From NCBI RefSeq assembly GCF_018283675.1, contig NZ_JAGVRK010000001.1:620001-684000 (forward strand): a DNA stretch of 64,000 nt, given 5' to 3'. The notes below the pieces were generated by a model. The model was given only the letters and a program-made list of their open reading frames with translations, ran no database searches and was not told the origin of the DNA. Positions 8,444 through 16,559 of this stretch are shown here, one piece after another. This DNA comes from Metabacillus flavus. Lineage in GTDB: Bacteria; Bacillota; Bacilli; Bacillales; Bacillaceae. The first letter of the stretch is position 1. Every line of letters begins with the position of its first letter. A program made the translations under genes and the position numbers.

Positions 8444-9007
8444 ATGAATGCCGGCAAAAAAATTTCCATTGATACAAAAGCTAATCATCCGGATGAGCGT
8501 GAGGACTATTTCAGACAAGTGATGGAGGTGTACGGGACCGACCTTTTAAAGTTGGCGTATTCCTACGTGAAAAACCAGGAGACAGCCAAGGATCTGGTCC
8601 AGAGCTCATTTGTCTCTTTTTATCTGAACCTCCCGTCCTTTAAAGGGGACTCCTCTATTAAAACGTGGCTTTACCGGATCACCGCGAATAAATGCAAAGA
8701 CCATTTAAGAAGTGCTTATGTGAGAAGGGTTTTTCCTGTCCATTACATGAAGGAAGCCCGCCATAATGAGAACCAGACAGAAAAGGCTCTTATGGATGGG
8801 GAATTTTCAGAGTGGCTGAAGGATTGTATTTTCAAGCTCCCGGTTAAATACAGAGAAGTCATTATGCTCTATTATTATCAGGAGCTGAGTGCTGCAGAAA
8901 TAGCTGAAGTGCTCCAAGTACCTGAGAGCACGGTAAGAACCCGGCTCGACCGCGCCCGAAAAAAACTCGCACCCCTCATTAAAGAGGAGGAATTATTTAA
9001 TGAATAA
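8444..9007 (+). CDS. ECF RNA polymerase sigma factor
   Basis: 187 residues. Region 2 reads DLLKLAYSYVKNQETAKDLVQSSFVSFY and SSIKTWLYRITANKCKDHLR; region 4 reads LPVKYREVIMLYYYQELSAAEIAEVLQVPESTVRTRLDRARKKL, compressed here only to show the helix-turn-helix. I chose ATG 8444 because AAGGGGG lies 7 bases upstream; a longer frame from a TTG at 8261 runs through a hairpin and the promoter. The stop overlaps the next gene, an anti-sigma candidate, by eight bases. The pair is likely an envelope-stress switch with autoregulation. Confidence 0.92.
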   Translation: MNAGKKISIDTKANHPDEREDYFRQVMEVYGTDLLKLAYSYVKNQETAKDLVQSSFVSFYLNLPSFKGDSSIKTWLYRITANKCKDHLRSAYVRRVFPVHYMKEARHNENQTEKALMDGEFSEWLKDCIFKLPVKYREVIMLYYYQELSAAEIAEVLQVPESTVRTRLDRARKKLAPLIKEEELFNE

Positions 9008-10412
9008 ATTCAAAGTACAAATGGATCAAACGGAATTCGGTTCGATGAAGTTCGATAAGGTGGATCAGCTTGCGGTGATGAAGGAAATAAGGGGAACTCA
9101 AAACCGCGGCCGAAAGCGCAAGAAGAAGTTTCCATCTGTTATTCTGACCACGATGGCAGCCGCCGCCATCCTGTTTATTCTATTGATGCAATCGCCTATT
9201 AAAGATCAGATTGAAGCGGGAAAATCGAAGCCGGACACCTTGTTAAGCCAGTCCAATGATCCGGGGCTCGTCGCCTGGAGCCAAAAAAATGATCCGCAGA
9301 AGGTGAACAAAACATCAGAGAGCAGCGGCATCAAGGTAACCATTAAAGAAATCATGTACGACGGATACCGGATGGCCATCGGCTATGAAGTTCAATCGAA
9401 AACAAAATTCGTCGGTCCTGTTCACAATCCGAAGATTACCGTGGAGGGGAAGGGTGTCAGTGTTTCTGATTCAACCGATTCAGTAGAATCACAGATCACT
9501 GCCTTTCAAAAGGAAACCCACTCTTTTAAAGGCGTGACAAGCTTTTTTATAAAGGAGAAGCTGCCGGAAAAATTTGATGTGAAGCTCCAATTTTTCTCGA
9601 ATCAAAACCTATTAGAAGCTCGTAAAGCGGCCGCATCTGATAAGACAAGAGGGACAAAAGGGAAATGGGAATTTTCAATTCCAATAGACCAAAAAGGAGA
9701 GGTCTATACCGTTAAACCAAAAGTGAGTACTACAAAAAATTCAACCAAACTTAGTGTGGAACAAATCATTCTAGCGCCTTCCGTAACGGAAGTTTCTGTA
9801 TTGAAGGAAGATAAAGGGAGAGGTGCGTTTGGAGGAGCTAATTATAGACTCTTGGATGATAAAGAAAATCTGATTTCTGTTTTCGGTAATAGTGATTACT
9901 CAGGAGAAGAGAAAAAAGGAAAGTTTATTCTTCGCGCCACCGGAAAATATGCACCCACTGATGGTATTCCATCTTATATCCTGGTGCAGCCCTTCTCATA
10001 TAATGATGCTGAAAACAATCCCAATCAAGGACAGATTACGATAAAAAAGATTACTGATCCGCTACCAATGACCTTCCCGCAGAACAATAAGGCTATTGTG
10101 GTAAATAAAATTGAGGAATCTAAGGATAAGAAAAGGTTGAAAATTTATTATAAAGTAAAAGGTGATCTTCCTGAGCTGAGGTCTAGGTTTCTTCATCTCA
10201 CCATAGGAAAGGAATCGAATGGTGGTAAAAATCTATTGATGGATCAAAACTTATTCGAAAACATCAACAGCAATGAGAGTGACAAAGTAGCAGAGTTTAA
10301 TACTGGGCTTAGAAACGACTTGTACTTATCAAGCCCGAATGTAAATCCGGTCCTCTATAAAGAGATGGAATTGAAAATCCCGATTAACAAAAAGGACCTG
10401 ATTAAAAAATAG
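9000..10412 (+). CDS. Membrane-anchored anti-sigma factor, DUF4179 type
   Basis: 470 residues. A cytoplasmic N-terminal segment of about 45 residues (with a basic RGRKRKKK stop) is followed by one membrane helix, VILTTMAAAAILFILLMQ, and a large outside part. Residues about 100-160 (GIKVTIKEIMYDGYRMAIGYEV) match the DUF4179 domain; the rest is rich in beta strands and resembles the DUF5643 part of such proteins. The ATG overlaps the end of the sigma gene (9000-9007), which ensures coupled translation. Its likely role is to hold the sigma factor at the membrane and release it on an outside signal, probably by proteolysis. A clear terminator follows. Confidence 0.88.
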   Translation: MNKFKVQMDQTEFGSMKFDKVDQLAVMKEIRGTQNRGRKRKKKFPSVILTTMAAAAILFILLMQSPIKDQIEAGKSKPDTLLSQSNDPGLVAWSQKNDPQKVNKTSESSGIKVTIKEIMYDGYRMAIGYEVQSKTKFVGPVHNPKITVEGKGVSVSDSTDSVESQITAFQKETHSFKGVTSFFIKEKLPEKFDVKLQFFSNQNLLEARKAAASDKTRGTKGKWEFSIPIDQKGEVYTVKPKVSTTKNSTKLSVEQIILAPSVTEVSVLKEDKGRGAFGGANYRLLDDKENLISVFGNSDYSGEEKKGKFILRATGKYAPTDGIPSYILVQPFSYNDAENNPNQGQITIKKITDPLPMTFPQNNKAIVVNKIEESKDKKRLKIYYKVKGDLPELRSRFLHLTIGKESNGGKNLLMDQNLFENINSNESDKVAEFNTGLRNDLYLSSPNVNPVLYKEMELKIPINKKDLIKK

Positions 10413-10415
10413 TCA

Positions 10416-10446
10416 AAAACCCGGTGATTGCAGCACCGGGTTTTTT
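10416..10446 (+). terminator. Intrinsic terminator of the sigma operon
   Basis: AAAACCCGGTG and CACCGGGTTTTTT form a GC-rich stem followed by six T residues just after the anti-sigma stop codon. Confidence 0.9.
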
Positions 10447-10559
10447 AAATACTTTGATCAATCGACTTCGAAAAAACAGGTCGTAGTTTTTTGTATGATA
10501 TCTTGTAATAATGTGTATTAGAAAGAGAAGAATAAAATCGTTTGTTTGGAGGAATTCCA

Positions 10560-11150
10560 ATGAATTTGGAAGAACAGAAAAAGTTCATTTTAACAGGTCA
10601 AATGTACAACGATTTAACCCCGGAACTAATTAAAGCAAGAGAAAATGCAGTTTTCCTTACAAATGAATACAATAATAGCTTTAGCAAACCCCAGTATGAG
10701 AGAGAAGAACTGTTAAAAAAGCTTGTGAAAAGCATGGGAAAAGGCGTTCATTTAGAACCGAATTTCAGATGTGAATTTGGGTTTAATATTACGATAGGGG
10801 ATCATTTTTATGCTAATTTCGATTGCGTCATGCTGGACGGGGCAGAGATACATATAGGAAATCATGTTTTGTTTGGACCTAGAGTTGGAATCTATACCTC
10901 TAATCATGCAATAGATCCAAAGGAAAGAGCAGCTGGAGGATGTTATGCCAAGCCTGTACGTATTGGACATAACGTATGGATTGGTGCAGGCGTTCATATC
11001 AATCAGGGTGTAACTATTGGAGAAAATACAATCATTGGATCGGGCAGTGTGGTTACAAAAAGTATTCCGGCAAATGTCATAGCAGCTGGTGTTCCATGTA
11101 AAGTCATTCGGGAAATTACAGAAAACGATCGAACTGGATTTGAAATATAA
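10560..11150 (+). CDS. Maltose/galactoside O-acetyltransferase family protein
   Basis: 196 residues of the left-handed beta-helix acetyltransferase family (Maa/LacA). An N-terminal Maa domain (EEQKKFILTGQMYNDLTPEL) is followed by hexapeptide repeats such as ITIGDHFYANFDCVMLDG, AEIHIGNHVLFGP and VWIGAGVHINQGVTIGEN. The catalytic His is in TSNHAIDP. TGGAGGAATTCCA precedes ATG 10560; a TTG eighteen bases earlier lies inside that site and is rejected. The enzyme transfers acetyl from acetyl-CoA to a sugar hydroxyl, as in maltose acetyltransferase. It stands alone with its own terminator. Confidence 0.92.
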   Translation: MNLEEQKKFILTGQMYNDLTPELIKARENAVFLTNEYNNSFSKPQYEREELLKKLVKSMGKGVHLEPNFRCEFGFNITIGDHFYANFDCVMLDGAEIHIGNHVLFGPRVGIYTSNHAIDPKERAAGGCYAKPVRIGHNVWIGAGVHINQGVTIGENTIIGSGSVVTKSIPANVIAAGVPCKVIREITENDRTGFEI

Positions 11151-11176
11151 GGGTGGTGCCAGACACCACCCTTAGT
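11149..11176 (+). terminator. Terminator hairpin
   Basis: AAGGGTGGTG pairs with CACCACCCTT directly at the stop codon of the acetyltransferase gene. The T-run is poor, so efficiency is uncertain. Confidence 0.55.
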
Positions 11177-11225
11177 TTGTTGATAAAACACTCTATGCTG
11201 AAGAGAACGCTATATCCTTGAGAGC

Positions 11226-11597
11226 TCATTTCCGGAAAAAATTCGTATAGTCCGCCTTATCCTCAATATTAAATTCAATCATTTTCTCAAGCAATTCGTA
11301 ATTTACCGGCTCATTCCAAGGAATGCGAAACAATCCTTTTGTAGCGCTGTAGCCGGCTTTTGCAATGTCATCAGCAAAGTGCGCAATGCCTGCTTCTTCA
11401 GGTGAAACGCTCAAATGATGCTTCGCTGTGGAAATGCCGAGGATGAATGTGCCGTGATCCGTAAACATGGGGGTATTCCACTTGATCTGCGGCTCCAATT
11501 TTGGGAATTTAGTTGCGACCCACGTCAGGATTTCCTCTGTTCGGCTGCGGTGGGCGGGGTTTTCAATGCCAGCTAAATAGTCTGTGAAAACGTTCAT
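11226..11597 (-). CDS. fra: Frataxin-like iron chaperone (YdhG/Fra)
   Basis: 123 residues, DUF1801 fold. The sequence is strikingly close to B. subtilis Fra (YdhG): [39 protein letters not shown] and [20 protein letters not shown]. In B. subtilis this protein serves as a frataxin functional analogue that supplies iron for Fe-S cluster and heme synthesis. GGAGGAG lies 6 bases before ATG 11597; the TTG fifteen bases further up is inside that site. It follows the YciI-like gene by 15 bp on the same strand, so the two are an operon. Two decayed fragments of fra-like genes lie nearby at 12083-12139 and 13414-13542. Confidence 0.92.
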   Translation of the reverse strand: MNVFTDYLAGIENPAHRSRTEEILTWVATKFPKLEPQIKWNTPMFTDHGTFILGISTAKHHLSVSPEEAGIAHFADDIAKAGYSATKGLFRIPWNEPVNYELLEKMIEFNIEDKADYTNFFRK

Positions 11598-11612
11598 ATC
11601 GATCTCCTCCAA

Positions 11613-11981
11613 TTATTGCTTCAAATAGTGGACAGGCCGGATTTCAATACGCCAGTCAAAGTGTTCACCGGCTGGGATTTGCACGGAAGGATGCAACGAG
11701 GCTACCCGAATCGCATCATCTATGTCCAGTGCTTCAAGAAGGAATACACTTCCCAGCGATTCTTCTGTTTTTGCACTTGAACCGTCCGTAACCACGATCT
11801 GCCCGTTCTCCCGCCGCAAACCGATTGTTTCTGACTCGACACCAGCATCGAGCCGAACCTGGCCGCTTTTGTGAAATTCATCAAGATGAGGCTGGCATTG
11901 AGTCATAACCGCCTCAATCTCTGTTTTAGGCCGGGCATCCATTTTTGCTGAATTTAAGTAACCTAAGCATAGGTACAACAT
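11613..11981 (-). CDS. YCII/DGPF-domain protein
   Basis: 122 residues with the YciI-like ferredoxin fold seen in small proteins that often accompany ECF sigma factors. It reads YLCLGYLNSAKMDARP at the start, CQPHLDEFHKSGQVRLDAG in the middle and WRIEIRPVHYLKQ at the end. The family contains a few enzymes (muconolactone-isomerase-like dehydrochlorinases), but most members have no known function. GGAGCGATTAAT precedes the ATG. It is the promoter-proximal gene of a two-gene operon with fra. Confidence 0.85.
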   Translation of the reverse strand: MLYLCLGYLNSAKMDARPKTEIEAVMTQCQPHLDEFHKSGQVRLDAGVESETIGLRRENGQIVVTDGSSAKTEESLGSVFLLEALDIDDAIRVASLHPSVQIPAGEHFDWRIEIRPVHYLKQ

Positions 11982-12082
11982 ATTAATCGCTCCATTCTAT
12001 TCCTATGAGGAAATTTTAAAGCCTGCATTACAAGGTTGTTTTTTCTTATCAATTCCCAATTCCAAGACATTTGCTTATGGGA

Positions 12083-12139
12083 TTAATCCATTTCCATCCG
12101 TATTTCAATGCCTGATAAATACTTTAAAAAAGCGTCCAT
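12083..12139 (-). pseudogene. N-terminal scrap of a fra-like gene
   Basis: After AAAGGAGAG an ATG opens a frame of 18 codons, MDAFLKYLSGIEIRMEMD, whose first twelve residues match the Fra N-terminus (MDVFSEYLAGI in B. subtilis). The frame then stops. The ribosome binding site is still good, so a short peptide may be made. Confidence 0.5.
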
Positions 12140-12154
12140 GTGTCTCTCCTTTGA

Positions 12155-12649
12155 TTATTTTTCGGAGGACCATTCTTTAGCATTTGTCCTGATTTTTTCA
12201 CCTAACTCAGAAACATGGCCTGTATCATTTAATGCTTGCTGTGCATATTCCTTTGGAAACATCTTTTCAATCGAAGATCGGTATTCTGATCCATCCCTTG
12301 GCTGTTTGTATTCGATGGCTTGAAACTTGCCATTTTCTTTTTTGAGCTTAATTAATACAGGTGTAGAGTAACCTGGTGCTCCATTTTGTGCTCCTTTGTT
12401 GAAAGCTTCATATCGGGTATAGGTATAAACTGAAGTGATCTCATTCTTTTCGGTAGCTCCATAAATTAGGTGCGCCTCAAATTCATTAGCTGATACAGTA
12501 TCCACAAAAGTATTCGTCATCTCTAAAATTCCTTCTGAAACAGCTGCATCCATTTCATTGGTTACCTTTACTTGATCCCCGGCTTGAACCATGCTGCAGC
12601 CGGCTAAATTTGCTTCGAGTAGTAATATAACTCCTATTTTAAATCTCAA
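12155..12649 (-). CDS. Putative lipoprotein of unknown function
   Basis: About 164 residues. The N-terminus MRFKIGVILLLEANLAGC ends in a lipobox, so it is probably cleaved, lipidated at Cys and held on the outer face of the membrane, although the hydrophobic stretch is short and contains a Glu. The body (VTNEMDAAVSEGILEMTNTF, FEAHLIYGATEKNEITSVYTY, GAPGYSTPVLIKLKKENGKFQ) resembles small secreted alpha/beta proteins, but I do not recognise the family. The start is TTG with AGGGGGT 8 bases upstream; no ATG is available. It stands alone. Confidence 0.7.
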   Translation of the reverse strand: MRFKIGVILLLEANLAGCSMVQAGDQVKVTNEMDAAVSEGILEMTNTFVDTVSANEFEAHLIYGATEKNEITSVYTYTRYEAFNKGAQNGAPGYSTPVLIKLKKENGKFQAIEYKQPRDGSEYRSSIEKMFPKEYAQQALNDTGHVSELGEKIRTNAKEWSSEK

Positions 12650-12818
12650 ATCAGTCTACCCCCTAAAAATTAACAATCCTTCCCTATGTGATTTTAACAT
12701 ATAGTGGTTTTTGATGGTGGTGTGAAAGATATTTGCACTTAAACTGACGAAGTACTAAATCATCAGAATAAGAGAACAACAGAGCTATAAAGAACCCGAT
12801 ATGGGGATGAATTTTATC

Positions 12819-12846
12819 TTGCCTATCGGAAAAACATTGGTATACT
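12819..12846 (+). promoter_or_regulatory. Sigma-A promoter of the DinB gene
   Basis: TTGCCT at 12819-12824, 16-bp spacer, TATACT at 12841-12846. It lies 37 bp before the DinB-family start codon. Confidence 0.6.
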
Positions 12847-12882
12847 CTACCTGTAAATACAAACACTGGGGAGGATATTGCA

Positions 12883-13359
12883 ATGAATGCAATTGATTTA
12901 ATTGTTTTAAATTTTGAAGAAGTTAGACGCAGGAGTATAAAAGTATGGAAATATTTACCTGAAGAAATGTTAAATTGGAAACCTGATGAAAATGCTCTTA
13001 CTTGTGCTGAAATGATTAGACACTTAGTAGAAAGTGAATTTTTTTATCACCAAATTCTTATCAGGAGAGGAAGTCATTCTTTATCTGATTTAATTAATCC
13101 CTATGATACAAAAGAATTTACAACGGTTGATGCTGAACTTACATTCGCCCATCCTTATCGTGAAGAATTCTTAAATTATATTAAGTCATTTCGTGCAATT
13201 GATTTAGAAATTATCAAAATAGACCGTTCTGATGCAGGCTATGTAAGGACGCTTGGGGATATGTTATTGCGTATCGCTTACCACGAATCTGTTCACACAG
13301 GGCAGTTATTAGACTATATGAGAACAATGGAGATTGACCGCCCAAAGGTCTGGGATTAA
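12883..13359 (+). CDS. DinB-family metal-binding protein
   Basis: 158 residues forming a four-helix bundle of the DinB/YfiT type. The three metal-binding histidines are in IRHLVES (near residue 47) and YHESVHTGQ (near 133 and 137). The segment YLPEEMLNWKPDENALT is typical of the first helix pair. Members bind divalent metals; some are thiol-S-transferases using bacillithiol, others are induced by DNA damage, but the activity of this one is unknown. GGGGAGGATATT precedes the ATG. It is monocistronic. Confidence 0.9.
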   Translation: MNAIDLIVLNFEEVRRRSIKVWKYLPEEMLNWKPDENALTCAEMIRHLVESEFFYHQILIRRGSHSLSDLINPYDTKEFTTVDAELTFAHPYREEFLNYIKSFRAIDLEIIKIDRSDAGYVRTLGDMLLRIAYHESVHTGQLLDYMRTMEIDRPKVWD

Positions 13360-13413
13360 TAGTTTAGTTCAAACAAGACTTTATTAAGCGAGCCAACCTC
13401 CTCTTCAAGCTCC

Positions 13414-13542
13414 CTAAGCGGGGGAAGATCGCGGTTTTGAATGGGTTCTTATTGGTAGTTCAACTACGACCCGTGTCAGTATCTCCTCAGTTCGACTGCA
13501 CTGGGAGGGAGAACTGATACCAGCTAAAGATTCTGCCTCCAT
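13414..13542 (-). pseudogene. Decayed fra-like fragment
   Basis: The minus-strand frame from ATG 13542 reads [20 protein letters not shown], which aligns with [20 protein letters not shown] of the intact fra gene at 11226. After about 40 residues the match ends in unrelated sequence and a stop. It is a truncated second copy. Confidence 0.7.
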
Positions 13543-13626
13543 GTTTCCCTCTTTCGACAGGCTGCTATTTGGCCGGAAAATTAGGAGAGATGCAGGAAAG
13601 TTCGAATAAAGAAATGAAAGCTTCAA

Positions 13627-14277
13627 TTAAATGGACTTGTGTGATCCATCACAGGAGGGCATTTTTTGAGATTGTCCGCACGTGCAATCTTTTAATCCCT
13701 TCCCATCCAGGATTTGAGGCAAATACTTTTCAACTCTTGCTACCCGGGTTTTGGATTGTTTAGGCGCAGCAAAGTAAAGAAGATAGGCTCTTTGCCGTCC
13801 TGGGGTAAGTGCTTCAAAAGCCGTTTTCAACGAAGGCATTTCATCTAATTTATTTTGAAATTCTTCAGGAACGGCGAATTCTGTATGCTTTTTAAGGTTT
13901 ACTTCCAAACCGGTTTTTTCAACTTCAATGGCTTCATAAATATAGGCTTTCAGAGTCGCTTCCATTTCAGCTATTTCTTGAACATTGGTGAACCGGATTT
14001 GGCGCGCCGCCTGTACATTTTCTGTTTGCTGGACTAGAATCCCGTGAGCATCTTTCAGCAATGCACCTTTGTGGAACAGAAGCGCACAATACTCTTTGAA
14101 TCCGTGCATTAAAACGATGTTTTTCCCCTCAAGTGTGTAACATGGATGCATCCATTTAAATTCTTCGGTAAGCTCGCAATCAAGAACGATTTTTCTTAGC
14201 TTCTCGTATTCTTCCTGCCAGGTTTTGGCTTCGCTTAGAAATTCATCAACTTTAGGATTTGTTTTGCTTGTTGTCAT
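13627..14277 (-). CDS. YdeI-family protein with C-terminal CDGSH motif
   Basis: 216 residues. The first 195 are close to B. subtilis YdeI: SKTNPKVDEFLSEAKTW, ELTEEFKWMHPCYTLEGKN, GFKEYCALLFHKGALL (DUF1801 fold), then LTPGRQRAYLLYF and RVEKYLPQILDGKGLKD (the OmdA/bacteriocin-protection segment). The extension at the end, CTCGQSQKMPSCDGSH, fits the CDGSH iron-sulfur pattern C-X-C-X2-(S/T)-X3-P-X-C-D-G-S-H exactly, so it may bind a 2Fe-2S cluster through three Cys and one His. I chose ATG 14277 because GAGGTG lies 7 bases upstream. It shares the DUF1801 fold with the nearby fra gene. Confidence 0.88.
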   Translation of the reverse strand: MTTSKTNPKVDEFLSEAKTWQEEYEKLRKIVLDCELTEEFKWMHPCYTLEGKNIVLMHGFKEYCALLFHKGALLKDAHGILVQQTENVQAARQIRFTNVQEIAEMEATLKAYIYEAIEVEKTGLEVNLKKHTEFAVPEEFQNKLDEMPSLKTAFEALTPGRQRAYLLYFAAPKQSKTRVARVEKYLPQILDGKGLKDCTCGQSQKMPSCDGSHKSI

Positions 14278-14357
14278 CAAAAAACACCTCATTTGAAAAT
14301 ATTTTTGCTGAATAAACTTATTCAAATCTCCAGCCCTTTAGCTGCAGTGCAATTTGG

Positions 14358-14870
14358 TCAATCTAAGTGACTTGTACGATTAGCAAATTTTATAATTTGC
14401 CGTCCTTTGTAATAATCCAAGAAATGAATACCTGTGTTGTTCGTATGAAACCAATTGTTGTTTTCAAACGGTAAATGAAGAAAACTTTCAATTATTTTCG
14501 TTATCATTCCACCGTGGGTGATGACGGCAATGGTAGAGTATGCTTTACTGTTTTCTCTAATATAAGAAAGAACGGATTCTCCCCGCATCCTAAATTCGTG
14601 GTTACTCTCTGAATCCTGCTGTTCGATTAATTGATCTATGTAATGAACCGGACAGCCGATAGTCTTTGATAAAACGTCTGCCGTGCCGCTGGCTCTTTTT
14701 AACGTGCTGCTCCAAACAAAATCGGGAGGGAATTCTTTAGAAACCCGCTGCGCCATTTTCTCTGATTGCAGCAGCCCGTTTGGGGTTAAAGGCAGATCCG
14801 TTGAACCATTATAATTCTGCTCTAAAAAGTCGTCTTCTGATTCCCCGTGACGAATCAATAAAATCTGCAT
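14358..14870 (-). CDS. Histidine phosphatase family protein
   Basis: 170 residues of the phosphoglycerate-mutase-like superfamily. The phosphohistidine motif LIRHGES lies at the start, the second arginine is in SSTLKRASGTA, the acid is in IDQLIEQ, and the second catalytic His is in VITHGGM. AGAGGATGG precedes ATG 14870. Such proteins dephosphorylate sugar phosphates or other small metabolites; the substrate cannot be told from the sequence. It is monocistronic, separated from its neighbours by about 80 bp downstream and 240 bp upstream. Confidence 0.88.
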   Translation of the reverse strand: MQILLIRHGESEDDFLEQNYNGSTDLPLTPNGLLQSEKMAQRVSKEFPPDFVWSSTLKRASGTADVLSKTIGCPVHYIDQLIEQQDSESNHEFRMRGESVLSYIRENSKAYSTIAVITHGGMITKIIESFLHLPFENNNWFHTNNTGIHFLDYYKGRQIIKFANRTSHLD

Positions 14871-14992
14871 CCAGACCATCCTCTTCAATCGAATTTCCTC
14901 TGCATATTATAACTAACAAAATTCGATGATAGCCTGCTATTATCCTTCCTTGTTGCAGGATGCAGACCTTCCTTTTTAGATAAGCACTACTA

Positions 14993-15107
14993 TTAATCTC
15001 TATTCACTGCAGAATAGCCGTCAATCATCCTTCTATATTCCGGGACCAATCTGGCAAAGAAGGGGGTAACAGCAGTTGCAGGAAAACGGTCTTTTTTGTA
15101 TTTGAGT
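14993..15107 (-). pseudogene. C-terminal fragment of an unidentified gene
   Basis: Directly after the GNAT stop codon a minus-strand frame without a start reads FPATAVTPFFARLVPEYRRM and ends in SAVNRD before two stop codons. The composition is protein-like, but I cannot name a family. The rest of the 14871-15110 gap shows nothing. Confidence 0.3.
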
Positions 15108-15110
15108 ATT

Positions 15111-15680
15111 TTAAAGCGAAGTGTCCAGATTAGTAATCTTGCCGAAAAGCAATGCATCATAATACATACCCTCTATAAAATAGTGGTCTTTTAATCGGCC
15201 TTCTAACGCATACCGGTTCTTTTCAAGTATCCGTCCAGACCCAACATTTGCATGCACGACTCTGGCATAGAGTTTATGAAGATTAAGGGATTTGAATGCA
15301 AAATCACTCATCAATGCAACAGCTTCTGTGCCAAACCCTTTACCCCAATGATTTTTATGCAATACATAACCAATTTCAGCATGGTTTGCATCACGGTCAA
15401 AATTGAAAATCATGGCAGTCCCTATCATTTTTTGTGTTGATTTTTCAGCAATGGAGGCATATAAATGGGTACCTTCCGATTCACGTCTTAACATGGTTTC
15501 GATGTGCGCAGAAGTTTCCTCCAAACTATTCATCAAATTCCAGCCGATAAATCGCGAAACGTCTCGATCAGACGCATAAAGATGCATCTCTTGAACATCA
15601 TCGATTCTGAGTGGTTTGAAGAAGATTTTTTCACCGTCCAGTGAATGAAATAACTTAGCCTGCTCCTTCATTAGTAACAT
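15111..15680 (-). CDS. GNAT acetyltransferase, RimJ/RimL type
   Basis: About 189 residues. The order of motifs is that of ribosomal-protein N-acetyltransferase relatives: LRIDDVQEMHLYASDRDVSR, then ANHAEIGYVLHKNHWGKGFGTEA with the acetyl-CoA pyrophosphate loop (Q/K-x-x-G-x-G/A as HWGKGFGTEA), and LHKLYARVVHANVGSGRIL-type motif B. The two possible starts (15680 and 15671) both lack a strong ribosome binding site; I kept the longer. It probably acetylates a small molecule or protein amino group. It stands alone. Confidence 0.85.
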   Translation of the reverse strand: MLLMKEQAKLFHSLDGEKIFFKPLRIDDVQEMHLYASDRDVSRFIGWNLMNSLEETSAHIETMLRRESEGTHLYASIAEKSTQKMIGTAMIFNFDRDANHAEIGYVLHKNHWGKGFGTEAVALMSDFAFKSLNLHKLYARVVHANVGSGRILEKNRYALEGRLKDHYFIEGMYYDALLFGKITNLDTSL

Positions 15681-15804
15681 CCATTTGTAAATGTTGATCT
15701 ATCAAAGCGGTACATTCCCAAGCTTAGCGTACTTTTTTAAAAGAAGGACTTGAGTAGAGTCCTATTCTGCACACTGAAAATTAGCTGCCTGCCGCATTAT
15801 AGGA

Positions 15805-16347
15805 TCATGTGATTTTTTCAATCCCTTCAATTGCTTCCAAGATTACGGGGTCGAAGTCCAGTGACTCAAGAAGAGCGATTCCTTCCACTATTACCAGGGC
15901 CAAGGCAGCCGCCTGTTCATTCGTTTCTCCTTCACCGACTTTTATGACCTTTTTGTAAAACTCATAAAAACTGTCACAAATCTCTCTTGCTATGGGATAG
16001 AAGGGATCTTCTTTTTTGGAGGCAATTGCAATTAATTCGAGCCACAACTTCATGTAGGGGCTAACTTCCGGATTTTTCATCATCTGATAAAGATACTTTA
16101 CAACGCTTGAGAATGATTTTTTCTCCATTTCTGTGTTGTCTAACATATGGATTAACTTTGCTGAAATCGATGATAGGACTACAGTGAGCAGTTCTTCTTT
16201 ATCTTTAAAATAGTGAAGAAGCATTCTATCACTTGTTTCCGCTGCTTGTGCAAGGTTTCGCAGGCTGGCAGATTGGATTCCATTTGAAAGGATATACGCA
16301 GACATCTCTTCAATTAATTCTTGTTTTCTTATTGCCCCTTTTTTCAC
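15805..16347 (-). CDS. TetR-family repressor
   Basis: 180 residues. The N-terminal DNA-binding domain reads KQELIEEMSAYILSNG and ASLRNLAQAAETSDRMLLHYFKDKEELL, the classic TetR helix-turn-helix; the C-terminal ligand domain is helical and not assignable. The start is the GTG at 16347 with AAGGGTG 7 bases upstream. It is divergent from the DUF2834 gene at 16560, and the shared 210-bp gap holds three copies of TGTAG-N6-CTACA, one on its own side and two over the promoter of the neighbour. This strongly suggests autorepression and repression of the membrane protein. Confidence 0.92.
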   Translation of the reverse strand: MKKGAIRKQELIEEMSAYILSNGIQSASLRNLAQAAETSDRMLLHYFKDKEELLTVVLSSISAKLIHMLDNTEMEKKSFSSVVKYLYQMMKNPEVSPYMKLWLELIAIASKKEDPFYPIAREICDSFYEFYKKVIKVGEGETNEQAAALALVIVEGIALLESLDFDPVILEAIEGIEKIT

Positions 16348-16372
16348 AACGAACACCCTTCATCTCTTTTTG

Positions 16373-16388
16373 TGTAGTATATGCTACA
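16373..16388. promoter_or_regulatory. TetR operator 1
   Basis: TGTAG-N6-CTACA palindrome 25 bp before the TetR start codon. It shares the half-sites with the two operators at 16495 and 16520. Confidence 0.75.
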
Positions 16389-16483
16389 TCTTATTTGTGC
16401 AGCAAACGAACCATAGGATTACGATTAACTATTTCAAGGCTGAGTCTTAGTTCACTTTATCATGTTTATCCCTTTTTTCGTAC

Positions 16484-16512
16484 TTGATATATAGTGTAGC
16501 AGGTGCTACATT
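16484..16512 (+). promoter_or_regulatory. Promoter of the DUF2834 gene
   Basis: TTGATA at 16484-16489, 17-bp spacer, TACATT at 16507-16512. The operator at 16495-16510 lies over the spacer and -10, so a bound TetR protein would block RNA polymerase. Confidence 0.65.
16495..16510. promoter_or_regulatory. TetR operator 2
   Basis: TGTAG-N6-CTACA palindrome between the -35 and -10 elements of the DUF2834 promoter. Confidence 0.8.
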
Positions 16513-16519
16513 GATTACA

Positions 16520-16535
16520 TGTAGTGAACGCTACA
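16520..16535. promoter_or_regulatory. TetR operator 3
   Basis: TGTAG-N6-CTACA palindrome just downstream of the promoter; centre-to-centre distance to operator 2 is 25 bp. Confidence 0.8.
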
Positions 16536-16559
16536 CTTTTAAAAAGGGGGGGAATCAAT

